Origin: a bacterium
GTDB lineage: Bacteria; Vulcanimicrobiota; Xenobia; Xenobiales; Xenobiaceae
Direction: 5' to 3'
Assembly (NCBI GenBank): GCA_030535355.1
Contig: JAUNIO010000003.1
Location: 1-52,771 of the forward strand
DNA length: 52,771 bases
The first letter of the stretch is position 1; each line of letters starts with the position of its first letter. A model generated the notes under the pieces. It ran no database searches, was not told where the DNA came from, and saw nothing but the letters and a program-made list of their open reading frames with translations. Shown piece by piece: positions 1 to 8,734 of the stretch. Both the position numbers and the translations under genes were made by a program.

Positions 1-5
1 CGCAG

Positions 6-85
6 TCGCGACTTCTCCCCCTCCCATCCTTTAGGGGGAGTCAGATAGTTTCGCAAGTTAGCTAATCGCTAACTAAATGATATTA
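6..85 (+). repeat. Intergenic repeat element, full copy 1
   Basis: This 80-bp element matches 42370-42449 at 78 of 80 positions by eye. It has two potential hairpins: CTCCCCCT (positions 16-23) pairs with AGGGGGAG (33-40), and GTTAGC (57-62) pairs with GCTAAC (67-72). No T-run follows either stem, so it is not an ordinary terminator. Diverged or partial copies lie at 36003-36048 (minus), 50655-50686 and 51419-51479. It carries no ORF and looks like a REP/MITE-type element; mobility is not shown. Confidence 0.75.
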
Positions 86-182
86 CCATATCGGCAAGCA
101 GCCAAACATTTATACAATTTTACGCCGGATGCTAGTGATCTTCCCACCGTGTTCAGCGAACCCTCGCGAGTGGTTCGGACAG

Positions 183-225
183 AAAACGCAATGCCTCCCG
201 CGATAACAACCGCCGGAGGCATTGC
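183..225 (-). terminator. Rho-independent terminator of the triple-CHAP gene
   Basis: GCAATGCCTCC (188-198) is perfectly complementary to GGAGGCATTGC (215-225). Read on the minus strand the 11-bp stem is followed by G and a TTTT run (183-187). It lies 43 bp past the stop codon of the minus-strand gene at 268-3039, as expected for its terminator. Confidence 0.75.
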
Positions 226-267
226 CTAAACAGCGCTGCCAGTGCCGCGCCGAATTGCTAACTTACT

Positions 268-3039
268 TTATGACTGAGCTCTCACATCGATGTACCCGGT
301 AATGCGCGGATCATCAATAGGATATTCGCGGGCCATCACATGGTCATCGGCATTGCCCTCAAGGGTGTACACCACGCCATCTTCGACTTTGACAACTACA
401 CCCACGTGATCTTCTTCAGTACCACCGTCCCAAGCTTCTCCGTCCCAATCGATGAAGATGGCATCGCCAGCTTGAGGCGTGTAGGGTTCTTGGCCTTCCT
501 CAAGATGAGCCTGAGAAGGTCTGAGCGTCCCTTCGCCCTGAGCCTTCTGCATCAGGTAACCGCAGCCAACGAGCGTTTCCCAGCTCGAATCGGAAGTGTC
601 GTAAACCCCGTATTTCTCAGCCATAGAGGTGAAGAAAGCGCAGCACCAAGCGCCGTTTTCGTCATCAGCGCAATTGAGTCCCGTTCTTTGGATGATCTCG
701 TTAATAAGAGCGCCTTGAACGGGATCATCTTCGCTCCAACCCTCCATGCTGCCCCATTCCTTCAGCATCTGGTTAACTTTTTCGTCGAACTCGGCAGCAC
801 GGGGATCGGTAACGCTCTCCGCGCTTGAACCAGACTGAACGGCAGCCGCTTCCTCGCCGGAGATTTCGGCAGCCTGAGCGCCATCGCCGTAGTTAAAACC
901 GTTCTGTTTGCCCGTATTTATAAAACCGGTAATGCGGGGGTCATCAATGGCATACTCTTTTCTGGACACGGCGTTGCCGGAATTGCCTTCGATGGTGTAA
1001 ATCTTGCCGTTCTCGACCTTCTCGACGATTCCGATATGGTCTTCATAATAGCTGCCGTCCGCGCGCTGGCCCTCCCAAGCTTTTTTGTCCCAGGAGAAGA
1101 AGATGGCGTCACCGGAATGGGGTGTATAATCGCCGCCGTGGGCCTGGGAAAGTTCGAGGCAGCCATCTTTCTGAGCCTCATGCATCATTTCTCCGCATCG
1201 GATGTGATTGGTCCAGCTCAAATCGGAAGTATCGTAGACTCCGTGTTCCTGTAAAATAGCGGTGGCAAAAGCGCAGCACCAATCATTAGTCTGACAGTCT
1301 ATGGATTCCCAGTTTTTCCCGAGGATCCCATTGATCGTCTGGGCATCTTCCCAATTAGCAGCATTCAGGCCTTCCAAGCTGTCCAAATGATCAAACATCT
1401 CCTTGACCTGCGGAGGCACTAGCTGGCCGTTATAATCGACTAAACCGTTGGCAGCCTCAGCTTCTCCGGCAGTGCCCGCTTCTTCAGCAGCAACGGTCTC
1501 GCCAGCGGTATTCTCCTCGCCGGCTACTTCCATGGCGTCCCCTTCAGCTACTGCAACGGTCAGACCAGCAGCTTCTTTGGCTTCGCCATAAATGCTGAGC
1601 GGCGCATTATCCTGTGCGCCTTGAGCCTGCTGTTTGGAGCAGTTGAGATAGCCTCTGACCTCTTCACTGTTGAGATCGTACTCGCGGCGGGAAACTGCGT
1701 CTCCAGAATTGCCCTCAATGGTATAAATCTTACCATCGGCGACTTTTTCAATAACGCCGATATGATCGGAGACACCGTCCTGCTCCCAGTCGAAGAGCAC
1801 ACCGTCACCGGGTCTGGGGGTATAGCCGTTGCCCTGTTTTTCCCAAATATTCTGATCTTTGCCCCAATTCTCAATGGTGGGACAGTAGTTAACGTTAGGG
1901 CAGCTGGAAGTGTCCAAGACGCCGTTCTCGTCCAATTTGTTCATGGCGTAAGCGGCGCACCAAGGCGTGGTCTGGCAGTCGATACCGCTGCGATTGGTGA
2001 CATCGTTGATCTTGGCGGCTTCTTCAGGATTATTCTCGCTCAGGCCGACCATATCGCCCATCTGGCCGAGCATATTGCTGACGTTGGGCGCCGTCTTGGC
2101 ATAATCGTTATTGCTGGCTTCAAGTTTAGCTATCTGGTCCTCGAGCTGCTGAATCTCCTTCTCTTTGCCGGAAACGGCCTGTTTGCTCTCGGCCAGCTCA
2201 TTCTGAACGGTCTTGGTCTGCTCGTCATTCTGCAGAGCTTCCTTGAACTTGGGATTATTCTCAGCTTCCTTATTCTTGGCAGCGTCCATCTTCTGCTGCG
2301 CGGCCTGCATGGCAGCATCCTGCTGACTGACTTCGCTCTGCTTGGCAGCCTTGGTCTGCTCGATCTGGCTCTTCTTGGCCTGCAGCTGCTGCGATTCGCT
2401 TTCCAGTTTGGCCTTCTCGGCGTTCAGCTGGCTAATCTTGGCCTCTATGGCAGCCTTTTTCTGCTGATAAGCGCTGACAGCGGCACTGTTGTCTTCACCT
2501 TCTTTAGCCGCAGCCGGAGGGGTCAGAGAAGCCAGCTCAGCCTGAGCGGCACTCAAACTGGCAGCATTGGAGGCCTTGGCCTGATTATTAGCACTGATCG
2601 CCTGATCGTTGGCCGTGCCTTCCTGACTAGCTCTGGTTAGCTCATTCTGCGCGGCAGTCTTGGCGGTTTTCGCGGCCTCCAGTTCCTTCTTAGCGGCCTC
2701 GTAGTTTTCATCGGTTCCTTTGCTGCCGTTCTCGTCCTGATTGGCTTTGGACAGTTCTTCACGGCGGTCATTGAGCTTGGTCTGGTTATCATCGACTTTG
2801 TTCTTCAGCTCGCCCAACTCGCCCTGAGCCTGCGATTTGCGGTTATAGAGTTCGTTTATATTCTGAGCAGCGGGTTTGTCAGCGGCGGCATTAGCGGCAC
2901 CGCTGCCCTCGGAAAACTCTACAAAATCGGCGGTTAGCTCGTTTATATCTACACTAGAACCGAAATCCGCATAACTGTTCTCGGTGCTGACAGCGTTAAA
3001 AGAACTGTAATTAAGACTAGAAACACTGCTAATAGACAA
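268..3039 (-). CDS. Coiled-coil protein with three tandem CHAP domains
   Basis: This 923-residue protein is probably a peptidoglycan amidase/endopeptidase or a related cysteine peptidase. The N-terminal ~330 residues are Ala/Gln/Lys/Glu-rich and predicted to be long coiled coil. Three CHAP-type repeats follow. Each has a catalytic-type Cys in a WCAAY or WCCAF motif (about residues 359, 586 and 796), a DHIGV/DHIGI/DHVGV His motif (about 427, 668 and 880) and a downstream EGN motif. Each repeat also starts with a similar helical lead-in, so the whole unit was duplicated; units 2 and 3 are closest. The start is TTG at 3039, with a strong AGGAGG 8 bases upstream and no better ATG. No signal peptide or membrane segment is visible, which is odd for a wall hydrolase. 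The N-terminus is Ser/Asn-rich and might serve a non-Sec export route or a structural role. The fold call is firm; substrate and location are inference. Confidence 0.8.
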   Translation of the reverse strand: MSISSVSSLNYSSFNAVSTENSYADFGSSVDINELTADFVEFSEGSGAANAAADKPAAQNINELYNRKSQAQGELGELKNKVDDNQTKLNDRREELSKANQDENGSKGTDENYEAAKKELEAAKTAKTAAQNELTRASQEGTANDQAISANNQAKASNAASLSAAQAELASLTPPAAAKEGEDNSAAVSAYQQKKAAIEAKISQLNAEKAKLESESQQLQAKKSQIEQTKAAKQSEVSQQDAAMQAAQQKMDAAKNKEAENNPKFKEALQNDEQTKTVQNELAESKQAVSGKEKEIQQLEDQIAKLEASNNDYAKTAPNVSNMLGQMGDMVGLSENNPEEAAKINDVTNRSGIDCQTTPWCAAYAMNKLDENGVLDTSSCPNVNYCPTIENWGKDQNIWEKQGNGYTPRPGDGVLFDWEQDGVSDHIGVIEKVADGKIYTIEGNSGDAVSRREYDLNSEEVRGYLNCSKQQAQGAQDNAPLSIYGEAKEAAGLTVAVAEGDAMEVAGEENTAGETVAAEEAGTAGEAEAANGLVDYNGQLVPPQVKEMFDHLDSLEGLNAANWEDAQTINGILGKNWESIDCQTNDWCCAFATAILQEHGVYDTSDLSWTNHIRCGEMMHEAQKDGCLELSQAHGGDYTPHSGDAIFFSWDKKAWEGQRADGSYYEDHIGIVEKVENGKIYTIEGNSGNAVSRKEYAIDDPRITGFINTGKQNGFNYGDGAQAAEISGEEAAAVQSGSSAESVTDPRAAEFDEKVNQMLKEWGSMEGWSEDDPVQGALINEIIQRTGLNCADDENGAWCCAFFTSMAEKYGVYDTSDSSWETLVGCGYLMQKAQGEGTLRPSQAHLEEGQEPYTPQAGDAIFIDWDGEAWDGGTEEDHVGVVVKVEDGVVYTLEGNADDHVMAREYPIDDPRITGYIDVRAQS

Positions 3040-3286
3040 GATACCTGCCTCCTAAATTAAAAGACTATATGAATATTATCCTTTCATTTATGCCTACAAA
3101 ATGCCTATTTGTCTAGGTCTAAAAGCAACTGATAGCCCAATATTTTTACAAGTTTTCTCAAACTGCCATTCGGCAAAATAGTGTATTTAGCCAACAAAAA
3201 AAATAATACTGTGGTACAATGAGTAATAATATACTTTTGGGTGTGTGCCAGGCAAGAAGGCAATAGTTTTAGATAAAGGAAAGTGT

Positions 3287-4837
3287 ATGCAAGAGTTACC
3301 GATCGGAGTACAAGATTTCAGCCTGCTGCGAAAAGAGAATCTCCTGTATGTCGATAAAACGTCCCGGCTGCTCGAATTGGTCAGCAGCGGAAGAAGATAT
3401 TTTCTGTCCCGGCCGCGCCGATTCGGAAAATCCCTGACTTTATCAACTCTCGAAGCCATGTTCCAGGGGAAACAGCATTTGTTTGCAGGCCTGCAAGCTG
3501 AAACCTGGGTTAACGAACAGGCCCAGCATCCCTGCCCTGTTCTGCGGCTTGATATATCCACCTGCGAGCACGAAACCGCTGATATTTTTAAGCAGTCTTT
3601 ACAGGATATGCTCTCCCGCTTGGCCAGGCGTTTTCAGATCACTCTGCACAGCCAAACAATTAGCGGTCAGCTTCAGGACCTCATCGAGGAGATATTTAAC
3701 CGTCACGGTTATGCCGTGGTCCTTATAGATGAATACGACAAGCCCATCCTCGACAGCATCAGCGACCTCGATCAAGCGGAGCAGCTGCGCTCAATCCTCC
3801 GTTCTTTTTACACCACGCTTAAAGGATGCGATGAATACCTGCGCTTCGTCATGCTGACCGGAATATCTAAATTCAGCAAAGCCGGGGTCTTTTCCGCCCT
3901 CAACAACCTTGAAGATATATCTTTAGACGCTAAATTCAGCGACATCGTCGGCTATACTCAGACAGAGCTGGAATTGTGCTTTAATGATCATATAAACAAA
4001 GCAGCACAAACGCTGCAGCTCACCAGAGAACATTTTCTCGAACGCCTCAAAGGGTACTACGACGGTTTTTCTTTTGACGGCCAAATCAAATTATACAATC
4101 CATTCTCCATAATGCAGTGTCTGAAAAAAGCCGCTTTTAATAATTATTGGTACGAAAGCGGCTCACCCTCGTTTATTGTAGATTATCTAAAACAACATCA
4201 AATTGAAGAACCTGAGAATTACCGCCATACCGCAGTCAAAGATGATTTTATCAGTTCTCAGGATATCGAACGCGCCGATCCCTGCTCCTTCCTATTTCAG
4301 AGCGGTTATCTGACCATTGAGAAGAAAGAAGAGCATCTGCTCACCCTAGACTTTCCCAACCGCGAAGTGCTCGATTCGCTGTCCAGCATGTATCTAAAGC
4401 TAATTTACAAAGTTGAAAGCTATGCTGTGCTGGGCAATGAAATTTGGGCAGCTTTGCGGCAAGGCGATATAGCGGAAATGGTTAGGCTTTATAATATCGC
4501 TCTTGCCGCCGTCCCTTATGACGATTTCAGCCGCCATCAAAACGAATCATGGTACCGTTCCTTATTTATCATGCTTCTGCGTGGAGCCGGGATAATAGCT
4601 TACAGCGAACCGCACACTTCCAAGGGACGGGCCGATGTAATCATTCAGTTTGAACAGCAGATTGTTATCCTGGAATTCAAATATGCCGCTGCATCTGAAG
4701 AGGTAGCCCGCAAACGTACTGAAGGCGAGAAGCAGCTGTTGGAGCGGGAATACGCAAAAACTTATAACAGCGAAGAGCGCCACGTAATCACGGCAGTCAT
4801 CGTGGCCGATGCAGAGAAACGGCAGGCGATACTGTAA
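3287..4837 (+). CDS. AAA-ATPase-like / PD-(D/E)XK nuclease family protein
   Basis: This 516-residue protein belongs to the widespread gut-bacterial AAA-ATPase-like plus PDDEXK_9 family. The N-terminus has the family hallmark PIGVQDF, then YVDKT, then a P-loop-like SRPRRFGKS segment (about residues 42-50). A Walker B-like VVLIDEYDKP lies near 145-155. The C-terminus holds a PD-(D/E)XK-type core: GRADV (D) followed by ILEFKYA (ExK) at about 460-480. The start is ATG 3287, preceded by AAAGGAAAG; the longer GTG start at 3245 has no ribosome-binding site. The family is often multicopy and associated with mobile DNA, but its function is unproven; a role in DNA transactions or defence is inference. 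It is a single gene with no operon partner, next to a decayed ATPase fragment. Confidence 0.8.
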   Translation: MQELPIGVQDFSLLRKENLLYVDKTSRLLELVSSGRRYFLSRPRRFGKSLTLSTLEAMFQGKQHLFAGLQAETWVNEQAQHPCPVLRLDISTCEHETADIFKQSLQDMLSRLARRFQITLHSQTISGQLQDLIEEIFNRHGYAVVLIDEYDKPILDSISDLDQAEQLRSILRSFYTTLKGCDEYLRFVMLTGISKFSKAGVFSALNNLEDISLDAKFSDIVGYTQTELELCFNDHINKAAQTLQLTREHFLERLKGYYDGFSFDGQIKLYNPFSIMQCLKKAAFNNYWYESGSPSFIVDYLKQHQIEEPENYRHTAVKDDFISSQDIERADPCSFLFQSGYLTIEKKEEHLLTLDFPNREVLDSLSSMYLKLIYKVESYAVLGNEIWAALRQGDIAEMVRLYNIALAAVPYDDFSRHQNESWYRSLFIMLLRGAGIIAYSEPHTSKGRADVIIQFEQQIVILEFKYAAASEEVARKRTEGEKQLLEREYAKTYNSEERHVITAVIVADAEKRQAIL

Positions 4838-4934
4838 AGCGTATCTGTTCTAGCCAGCCGAAAGGCTAATGCAAATTTTAAATTTACCGCCATTTGCACA
4901 AAAATCTAAAACACAGCGTTGACCGCTCCGTCAT

Positions 4935-5182
4935 CTGGCGACCGATTTCGTAGCCAATTTGGGCAGCAGCAGAGATTATATCCAGTCAGTATCCAGTTAG
5001 TGTATGCCATTTCCGACCGAGAAAAGATGGGGCCGGAACAGGCTTCGCTGGTTAAGGTGTCAGATTATTTCAAAAAGATCATTGTTGTCTATTCGCACTC
5101 GCCTTTGTGGAGAAACAAACAGGGCGCGACCATCATGAACATATTTGATTTTCTGTTGGATGAAAACAGCTTAGACCGCTGA
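4935..5182 (+). pseudogene. C-terminal remnant of a DUF4143-type AAA ATPase, frameshifted
   Basis: One frame from 4941 reads TDFVANLGSSRDYIQS, the end-domain motif of AAA ATPases with a DUF4143 tail. The reading then jumps to another frame for LVYAISDREK, SDYFKKIIVV and IFDFLLDENSLD up to the stop at 5182. The switch coincides with an 11-bp tandem duplication (4980-4990 and 4991-5001). Deleting one unit restores a continuous YIQLVYAISD. Nothing of the ATPase core is present upstream. It is a related but distinct remnant from the intact ATPase at 13250-14518. Confidence in family and frameshift is good; no product is expected. Confidence 0.7.
4980..5001 (+). repeat. 11-bp tandem duplication causing a frameshift
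   Basis: ATCCAGTCAGT is followed directly by ATCCAGTTAGT (one mismatch). Because 11 is not a multiple of three, it shifts the reading frame of the ATPase remnant at 4935-5182. Confidence 0.75.
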
Positions 5183-5238
5183 CAGCGGGCTGTCTGCTCT
5201 CCTGCATAGGTGATGTAACAGATTAGTGTATTCCCTGG

Positions 5239-5260
5239 ATTGATGCACAATTGATGCACA
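5239..5260 (+). repeat. Second 11-bp tandem duplication
   Basis: ATTGATGCACA occurs twice back to back in the non-coding stretch 5183-5350, about 240 bp from the other 11-bp duplication. Apart from this and a small ACATCA/TGATGT palindrome nearby, nothing was recognised in that stretch. Confidence 0.7.
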
Positions 5261-5350
5261 AACATCACTGATGTAGATAAAAACATCAGAGCTACATTTC
5301 GTCATACAGTAATTATTTTTCAGGAGAATTCCCATTTCAGCTTGAGCTAT

Positions 5351-6454
5351 TTATATCCTAGCACCACTCCGCAAACTTGCTTCGTATAATGCAACACCAC
5401 CCCATACGAATAAAACCAAAAGAATTATTCCTATAATCGACAGAACTAGAACATTACCACAGCCTAAAAGTTCAAACAAACTCGGATTAGTGGTTCTTTT
5501 AGGCTTCCAGCCTTCATAATAATTTGGATCAAACTGCCAAATAAACCGCAAAGTATCTTCAATTCTTGTATTCATTATCGCCTTAACATCAGGCTTTACG
5601 TAATAATTATCTAAACACCTGTCACAATGCTTTACTAATAATTTTGCATAAACAATTTGCTTATCTTTAGCATATATTTGAACTAAAGCATCAACAAAAC
5701 TCACTTCACACTGTGCAAAACCATCATTAATATTTGACTCTATAATCGAATCTCGATAATTATGGCGTTTAATATTTCTACTAAGATTTTGCATCGGTCT
5801 TAGTGATACAAGTTTGGCTAAATCATTACTCATTCTTGAAAACAGTTCTTGCATTTCCGAAGATTCGGAAATATCATAGTTTTTGGCAATAATACGAATA
5901 TTACTAGCCAAAACGTTCAGCAATTCAGGCCGTTTAATCTTTTGTGTACTATAAAAAGCCGCCATTGTGCGACAGTAAACGCTATAAAAGACTGCTTCAA
6001 AATCATGCGAATCAGCTGATTCCAGACGATTATAGTACTTTACCGCTTCACTCCATTCACCAGCCGCTTTAGCACGTCTGGCGTTATTTAAATTATTAAC
6101 ATAACTGGCAGAACGAAGCTTACGAATTGTTGTAGGTTCAGAAACCCTATTCTCCAACTTGGAAGCTATGGTTTCCAACGTAGATGTAATAGTTTGCAAT
6201 TTAGCAGAATTAGATTGAGAAGCGAAAGAATTGCTCTGCGTCTGTGACGCATTAACTTGCGAAACGGATGAACTTATCTGTTTCGCTGATTTACTTTCGG
6301 GAATACTCTTGCCTTTCTTTGTTTCCCCCACTTCAACCAACAGTTTCTTCGCTTCATCAGCAGTATACTTTAATCCACAATCCTGACAGATAAATACGCC
6401 ATCTTTTTTAACTATATTAGAACTGCCGCATATCTCGCAAACTATTTTCTTCAT
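5351..6454 (-). CDS. Zinc-ribbon protein with C-terminal membrane anchor
   Basis: This is a 367-residue protein. Residues 6-27 form a TFIIB-like zinc ribbon (CEICG ... CQDCG), followed by a KYTADEAKKLL segment typical of this zinc-ribbon class. A Ser/Gln-rich linker spans about 45-110. An alpha-helical region without a recognised domain runs from about 115 to 320; it includes a TPR-like stretch around AGEWSEAVKYYNRLESAD and several Cys residues. A single strongly hydrophobic segment lies near 335-360, just before the C-terminus, implying a tail-anchored protein with the zinc ribbon in the cytoplasm. The gene is AT-rich compared with most of the window, like its neighbour at 6584-7098, which suggests a shared foreign origin. 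The ribosome-binding site is weak. The function is unknown. Confidence 0.7.
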   Translation of the reverse strand: MKKIVCEICGSSNIVKKDGVFICQDCGLKYTADEAKKLLVEVGETKKGKSIPESKSAKQISSSVSQVNASQTQSNSFASQSNSAKLQTITSTLETIASKLENRVSEPTTIRKLRSASYVNNLNNARRAKAAGEWSEAVKYYNRLESADSHDFEAVFYSVYCRTMAAFYSTQKIKRPELLNVLASNIRIIAKNYDISESSEMQELFSRMSNDLAKLVSLRPMQNLSRNIKRHNYRDSIIESNINDGFAQCEVSFVDALVQIYAKDKQIVYAKLLVKHCDRCLDNYYVKPDVKAIMNTRIEDTLRFIWQFDPNYYEGWKPKRTTNPSLFELLGCGNVLVLSIIGIILLVLFVWGGVALYEASLRSGARI

Positions 6455-6553
6455 CGATGATCAGCTTCAAATAATATCTGAAAATAAACACTTACGCACC
6501 CTAAGCGGGTAAAAAGCATCGAAGAAATAAGATGCAAACCAGCCGCAGAATAT

Positions 6554-6599
6554 CAAACGCAAATGATAATGACAAACGAAGAATTATCGTTTGCGTTTG
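6554..6599. repeat. Long inverted repeat at the end of the phase-variable gene
   Basis: Positions 6554-6570 pair with 6583-6599 at 16 of 17 positions around a 12-base loop. The right arm includes the last codons (Arg/Lys-rich) and stop of the minus-strand gene ending at 6584. No T-run follows on the minus strand, so it may be an atypical terminator or an mRNA 3'-end stabiliser. Confidence 0.5.
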
Positions 6600-7098
6600 C
6601 GCTCATAAACTTTTTTGCCGCTGGCGCTGTAATGGTATTTGCCGCCTCTAGGCCCAGTATAAGTGGTATAATTTCCCGAACTGCTTCTTGCAGGATAATA
6701 ACCGTCGGCAGGTCCATTAGTTACCCCTGTATTGGCAGATGGAGTATAAATATTCGTTGGCTTATAATATGATGAAGAATTATATGATTTTGTATTTCCG
6801 GCTGTTGCAGACTGTTGACCTGTAGCTCCGATATTTACATTTTTGCAAGTTGAACATTGATGCCCTGACGAATAGTCATTATCTAGCGGGGATACTTCAA
6901 CAACTACTTCATTCTTCAAAAACGGACAATCTTTCTTGCTGTGGAGAAGAATGTAACCGCTATCATTAGCGGCTTTATAATATACTTTAACGTTTTCACT
7001 ACCGTTATTCTTGGCTGTATCAGCGTAACAAGGAGAGAATATTAAGAAAGAGAGAGAGAGAGAGAGAGAACTCTCATCAACATATTCGATAGGCTCAT
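6584..7098 (-). CDS. Secreted small protein, apparently phase-variable and OFF
   Basis: The best start is ATG at 7098, with GGAGG five bases upstream, giving an N-terminus MSLSNMLMRVLSLSLS. A (CT)10 tract at 7068-7049 then puts it out of frame, and it stops at TAA (7044-7042). The body of the gene is open in another frame. Just after the tract it encodes FLIFSPCYA, the end of a signal peptide, then a mature domain beginning DTAKNN. With 9 or 12 CT units the ATG would run into this frame and make a complete signal peptide. As sequenced, the body is open only from a TTG at 7123 that has no good ribosome-binding site. The mature part has a Cys motif (KKDCPFLK ... CSTCK), then a Ser/Tyr/Thr-rich linker. 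It ends with TGPRGGKYHY ... GKKVYERK, the motif of PBCV-type basic adaptor domains. The function is unknown. An assembly error in the tract could also explain the shift. Confidence 0.7.
7049..7068 (-). repeat. (CT)10 microsatellite in a signal-peptide coding region
   Basis: Ten uninterrupted AG units on the plus strand read CT on the coding strand, where they encode alternating Leu-Ser in the hydrophobic core of a signal peptide. Dinucleotide tracts of this kind are classic slipped-strand contingency loci. Confidence 0.85.
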
Positions 7099-7190
7099 TT
7101 AGACCTCCAGAACGGCTCAGCAATAATAGAACACGAATTAATTATAATCTAAATTAGACACATAGTCAATAAGTCTTATTGATAAGTATT

Positions 7191-7220
7191 TTTAAATATC
7201 ACATATTTGTGATATTTAAA
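7191..7220. repeat. AT-rich perfect inverted repeat in the 7.1-7.5 kb gap
   Basis: TTTAAATATCAC (7191-7202) is perfectly complementary to GTGATATTTAAA (7209-7220) around a 6-base centre. It lies in the gap between the divergent genes starting at 7098 (minus) and 7490 (plus). It could be an operator or a weak terminator; there is no clear T-run. Nothing else was recognised between 7124 and 7489. Confidence 0.4.
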
Positions 7221-7489
7221 AAATGCCGCAACAGACTCCCAAATCAGGTGAGCGTCAAAACCTCGTTTTCGCTATAAACTATTCGTACTCTCTACGTGAA
7301 TCAACACCAACTACAAAAGGCCTGAAAATAGAAATAGGATTACACATTTATTAGACAATATTTCTAAAGCCGATAAAATCGGGAATTATTTGGCCACCTG
7401 TCGCAAATATGCGACAGAACGACAATTTTCCGGCAGCTGCCCTCCGGCCAAGGCATGATTTCCGCCGCTGTATATGGAAATTATTCGCT

Positions 7490-8734
7490 ATGAACGAAGA
7501 ACGAGTCAACACCGAGAAAAGCTTGCTGCCTCCCTCCCCATTTGCTGCCCTGCTCAAATTCTGGCCCTACCTCGCCAAGATGGGCCAGCTGGCCGAAGCC
7601 CAAGCCGTCCTGCGCCCCGAACAGTGTCCCGCCACGCTCCAAGCTATGGGCAAGGCTATCCTGAAAGCCCTGCGCACGGTTTACCTAGCCGATGATAGCG
7701 ACGAAAGCAGCAGCCCTTGCAATCAGCTCATTCACCTAATGAATAAGCAGCGTCCCTGTCCCGCTGAAGTGTTCGATTCGCTGCAGGCTTTGCTGGTGCT
7801 GGCCGACAAAAAACTGCCCGAGTATTCCCCGGAACGCTCAGCGTCTCTGGGCATGTCCTGCGCTTATCTGGTCTGCCAATGGCTGGAAGCCGTTTTCGCC
7901 AACGCAGCTACTCTGGACCCCTTGTACAGCCTGCCCGCCAAACCAACAGTCAACTTTGCCACGCCGGAAGAGCAGAAACAGGCTTATGACGAGCTGTTCG
8001 ACAAGCTGCATCAGCAGGCCAGCCGCTACGCCAGCACACCTCCGCAGGCCTTTCTCGACCCCAAGCTGGAACCCAGTGAAATGCGCACCCTGGGGCAGAA
8101 GACCCGTCCCTATCAGTCGCTAAAACATGAACTAAAATCCTTCCTGGCTGCTGTAATCTTCTTTTTCAACATCACCAACGAAGGTAGCTTATTCCTCAGC
8201 TATGCCCTATGCTGCAACCGCCTCTCAGTCATAAGCGAGCTGGTTCTCATCAACAATTCTTCACAGGACCTCAGCAATGTAAAGCTGATTATCACCTCTC
8301 CGCAGAAGATATTCGCCGATTATGAATCAAGTATTAATTCAATACCAAGCAATTCGTCGCGAGCTATATTAAACCCAAAATTCGTTTATAATTTAGATTA
8401 TCTGACCTCGCTGACCGAAACAGCCGAAGCCAATATCACTATCGAAGTGCGCTCCGAGGCCATCACCTTAGAAAAGCGCACCATCAATATTAAAGTATTT
8501 GCTTACGACCAGTGCCACGGTTTGCGGTATATGCCCGAATTGCTGGGGGCTTTCGTAATGCCCAACCACCCGGAAGTCGCCAAAATTATCGCCGATGCTT
8601 CCCAGCTCTTAGAAAAATGGACTGGCGATCCCTCGCTGACGGCTTACCAGAGCGGCGACCCCAATCAGGTCCTGCAGAGCGCTGGAATGCCGATTTCCTC
8701 CGGCAAAACCCCGATGCTCTGCTCAGCGAACTAA
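7490..8734 (+). pseudogene. DUF4011/DUF3320-family giant helicase, N-terminal fragment
   Basis: This is the first of three fragments of one very large superfamily-1-type helicase gene. The start is ATG 7490, with GGAA about 10 bases upstream. The first ~210 residues are a variable helical region. Residues from about 245 carry the family's beta-rich N-terminal domain, with SVISELVLINNSSQDL, the VFAYDQ motif and PELLGAFVMPNHPEVAKI ending in LEKWTGDPSL and AYQSGDPNQV. In intact relatives this continues into a long catalytic region. Here homology stops at about 8670 and the frame closes at 8734 after some 20 unrelated residues. The next fragment continues in a different frame. The family assignment rests on motif recognition. 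A deletion of roughly 2-3 kb is inferred from family architecture. Confidence 0.7.

Noticed and set aside
6-85. The 80-bp element as a rho-independent terminator
   Set aside because: Both stems lack a following T-run on either strand, and copies lie in mixed positions relative to genes.
1621-2640. Long plus-strand ORF (339 codons) with hydrophobic Leu/Gly-rich translation
   Set aside because: It is antisense to the coiled-coil part of the CHAP gene. Its composition is the complement of Ala/Gln/Lys codons, and no ribosome-binding site was seen.
3287-4837. AAA/nuclease gene plus neighbours as a defence operon
   Set aside because: It has no co-directional partner within operon distance, and its neighbours are an unrelated CHAP gene and a pseudogene.
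4919-5182. The 87-codon ORF as an intact small gene
   Set aside because: Its second half is the tail of a DUF4143 ATPase and its first half is the wrong frame of the same domain, caused by the 11-bp duplication.
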